NCBI GenBank assembly: GCA_964510785.1
Contig: CAZECM010000034.1
Coordinates: 1-31,937, forward strand
DNA: 31,937 bases
Direction of reading: 5' to 3'
Source of the DNA: JAAYZM01 sp964510785
Lineage (GTDB): Bacteria > Actinomycetota > Actinomycetes > Actinomycetales > Cellulomonadaceae
Shown here: positions 31,088 to 31,937 of the stretch, one piece after another
How positions within the stretch are numbered: the stretch's first letter is position 1
Layout of the letters: each line of letters opens with the position of its first letter
Translations under genes and position numbers: made by a program
Notes under the pieces: model-generated
What the model was told of the DNA's origin: nothing
The model's input: only the letters and a program-made list of their open reading frames with translations
The model's database searches: none

Positions 31088-31474
31088 ATGGGTCGAATCC
31101 GCGCCGTGGACCTCGTGGACGTGCTCGTGTACCTCGTGGTCATCGGCGTGTTCGTGCAGCTCTTCCCGTCGGTCATCTCGGAGTCGTTCCTCGTCACGCT
31201 CCTGACGGCCGTGCTGCTCAAGATCGTGCTCGAGGTGGTGATGGTGGCGAAGACCGCCGTCGTCGGTCGGATCAAGGCGGCCAGGACCACGCAGCGGCGC
31301 ATCGTCGGGGCGTTCTCCTTGCTGCTCGTGGGACCCGGCAGCAAGTTCCTCGTGCTCTGGCTCACCGACCTCGTGTTCGGCGACAGGGTCTACCTGGGCG
31401 GTTTCTGGCAGGTCACCGCGTTGATCGTCACCCTGATGCTCGCGCGGTTCGCCGTGCGCAAGGTCGTGGCGTAG
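31088..31474 (+). CDS. Membrane protein of unknown function
   Basis: A 128-residue hydrophobic protein with four likely membrane segments: about 8-27 (VDVLVYLVVIGVFVQLF), 31-53 (ESFLVTLLTAVLLKIVLEVVM), 72-92 (VGAFSLLLVGPGSKFLVLWL) and 103-122 (FWQVTALIVTLMLARFAV). Basic residues between segments two and three suggest that loop faces the cytoplasm. I do not recognise a named family. The ATG at 31088 is the only reasonable start. The glutaminase gene begins 3 bases after its stop, so the two are likely cotranscribed. Confidence 0.75.
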   Translation: MGRIRAVDLVDVLVYLVVIGVFVQLFPSVISESFLVTLLTAVLLKIVLEVVMVAKTAVVGRIKAARTTQRRIVGAFSLLLVGPGSKFLVLWLTDLVFGDRVYLGGFWQVTALIVTLMLARFAVRKVVA

Positions 31475-31477
31475 CGC

Positions 31478-31937
31478 ATGGACGTCGACGCGTCGGGCGT
31501 GTCGCAGACGGCGGACACGGGACCGCCGCCCGGTGCCGCCGCCATCGACGAGGTGCTCGCCGCGGCCTACGAGCGGGCCGCCCGGCACCGCGAGGGAGCC
31601 GTCGCGGACTACATCCCCGTGCTCGCCGCGGCCGACCCGGACGCTTTCGGGTTGTGCGTGGTGGACGTCGCGGGCGGGCTGCACGAGATCGGCTCGACGC
31701 GCACCGAGTTCTCGATCCAGTCCATCTCGAAGGCGTTCGTCTACGCGTTGCTGTGCGAGCGGCTCGGTCACGAGCGCGTGCTCGACGTCGTCGGCGTCAA
31801 CAACACAGGGCTCGCGTTCAACTCCGTGATGGCCCTCGAGCTGCACGCCGGGCACCCGCGCAACCCCATGGTCAACGCGGGGGCCACCGCTCCTCGGCGC
31901 TCGCGCCGGGCAGGAGCGCCGTGGTCGCGATGGCCCC
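31478..31937 (+). CDS. glsA: Glutaminase, 5' part, with an apparent frameshift near the window edge
   Basis: The first about 136 codons encode a serine-dependent beta-lactamase-fold glutaminase, which converts glutamine to glutamate and ammonia. An extended start is followed by ADYIPVLAAADPDAFGLCVVD, then EFSIQSISKAF with the catalytic S82-x-x-K85 pair, and later NTGLAFNSVMALE and NPMVNAGA. After NAGA, at about 31885-31891, the frame gives PRRSRRAGAPWSRW, which does not fit the family; the next frame gives SSALAPGRSAVVAMA, which does. The sequence thus seems to have lost or gained a base there. The gene leaves the window. Sequencing error and true mutation cannot be told apart here. Confidence 0.8.
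   Translation, partial: MDVDASGVSQTADTGPPPGAAAIDEVLAAAYERAARHREGAVADYIPVLAAADPDAFGLCVVDVAGGLHEIGSTRTEFSIQSISKAFVYALLCERLGHERVLDVVGVNNTGLAFNSVMALELHAGHPRNPMVNAGATAPRRSRRAGAPWSRWP

Overview
This is high-GC DNA from an actinobacterium. Gene content (NUDIX-like actinobacterial family protein, GroES-like co-chaperonin, DEDDh oligoribonuclease, secreted proteins with an actinobacterial WxL-like tail) suits the order Micrococcales, near Cellulomonas and relatives. That placement is inference from gene style; I could run no search.

Layout. 1-5207 is ordinary chromosome: the start of a NUDIX-like gene (-), thioredoxin, a large secreted alpha/beta hydrolase, tRNA-Leu(UAG), a one-cysteine Bcp-type peroxiredoxin, a GroES-like protein, a small acidic hypothetical protein, and tRNA-Lys(CUU) with a strong terminator hairpin. 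5272-19658 is a complete type I-E CRISPR-Cas locus: cas3, cas8e, cas11, cas7e, cas5e, cas6e, cas1 and cas2 on the + strand, almost all with overlapping stop and start codons, then a short leader and an array of 86 visible repeats (28 bp, 61-bp period) that contains a run of ten Ns. 19659-20392 is a structured, mostly non-coding stretch. It holds one small cysteine/histidine-rich gene on the - strand and a lone hairpin resembling the CRISPR repeat stem.

20393-25823 holds a nucleoside hydrolase (+) and a - strand cluster for the cell surface: a purple-acid-phosphatase-like enzyme, a galactose-binding-like protein (the two carry an about 80 percent identical 142-residue C-terminal WxL-like module) and a DUF916-like membrane-anchored protein. 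25999-28570 holds an ATP-grasp enzyme, a small frameshifted gene, and a TetR regulator with a downstream M23-like gene. A near-perfect 32-bp palindrome lies between the frameshifted gene and tetR. 28663-31937 holds tRNA-His, oligoribonuclease, two small - strand genes, a YdfG-like short-chain dehydrogenase, a membrane protein and the 5' part of a glutaminase gene.

How the genes work together. In the CRISPR locus Cas1-Cas2 add spacers at the leader end, Cas6e cuts the repeat hairpin, Cas8e/11/7e/5e/6e form Cascade, and Cas3 degrades the target. The surface cluster looks like an actinobacterial counterpart of Firmicute WxL/DUF916 loci and would place a phosphatase on the cell wall. The TetR palindrome should control both its own operon and the divergent small gene. 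The least familiar items are the WxL-like phosphatase cluster, the Cys/His-rich gene with the orphan repeat-like hairpin beyond the array, and the operator with its damaged target gene.
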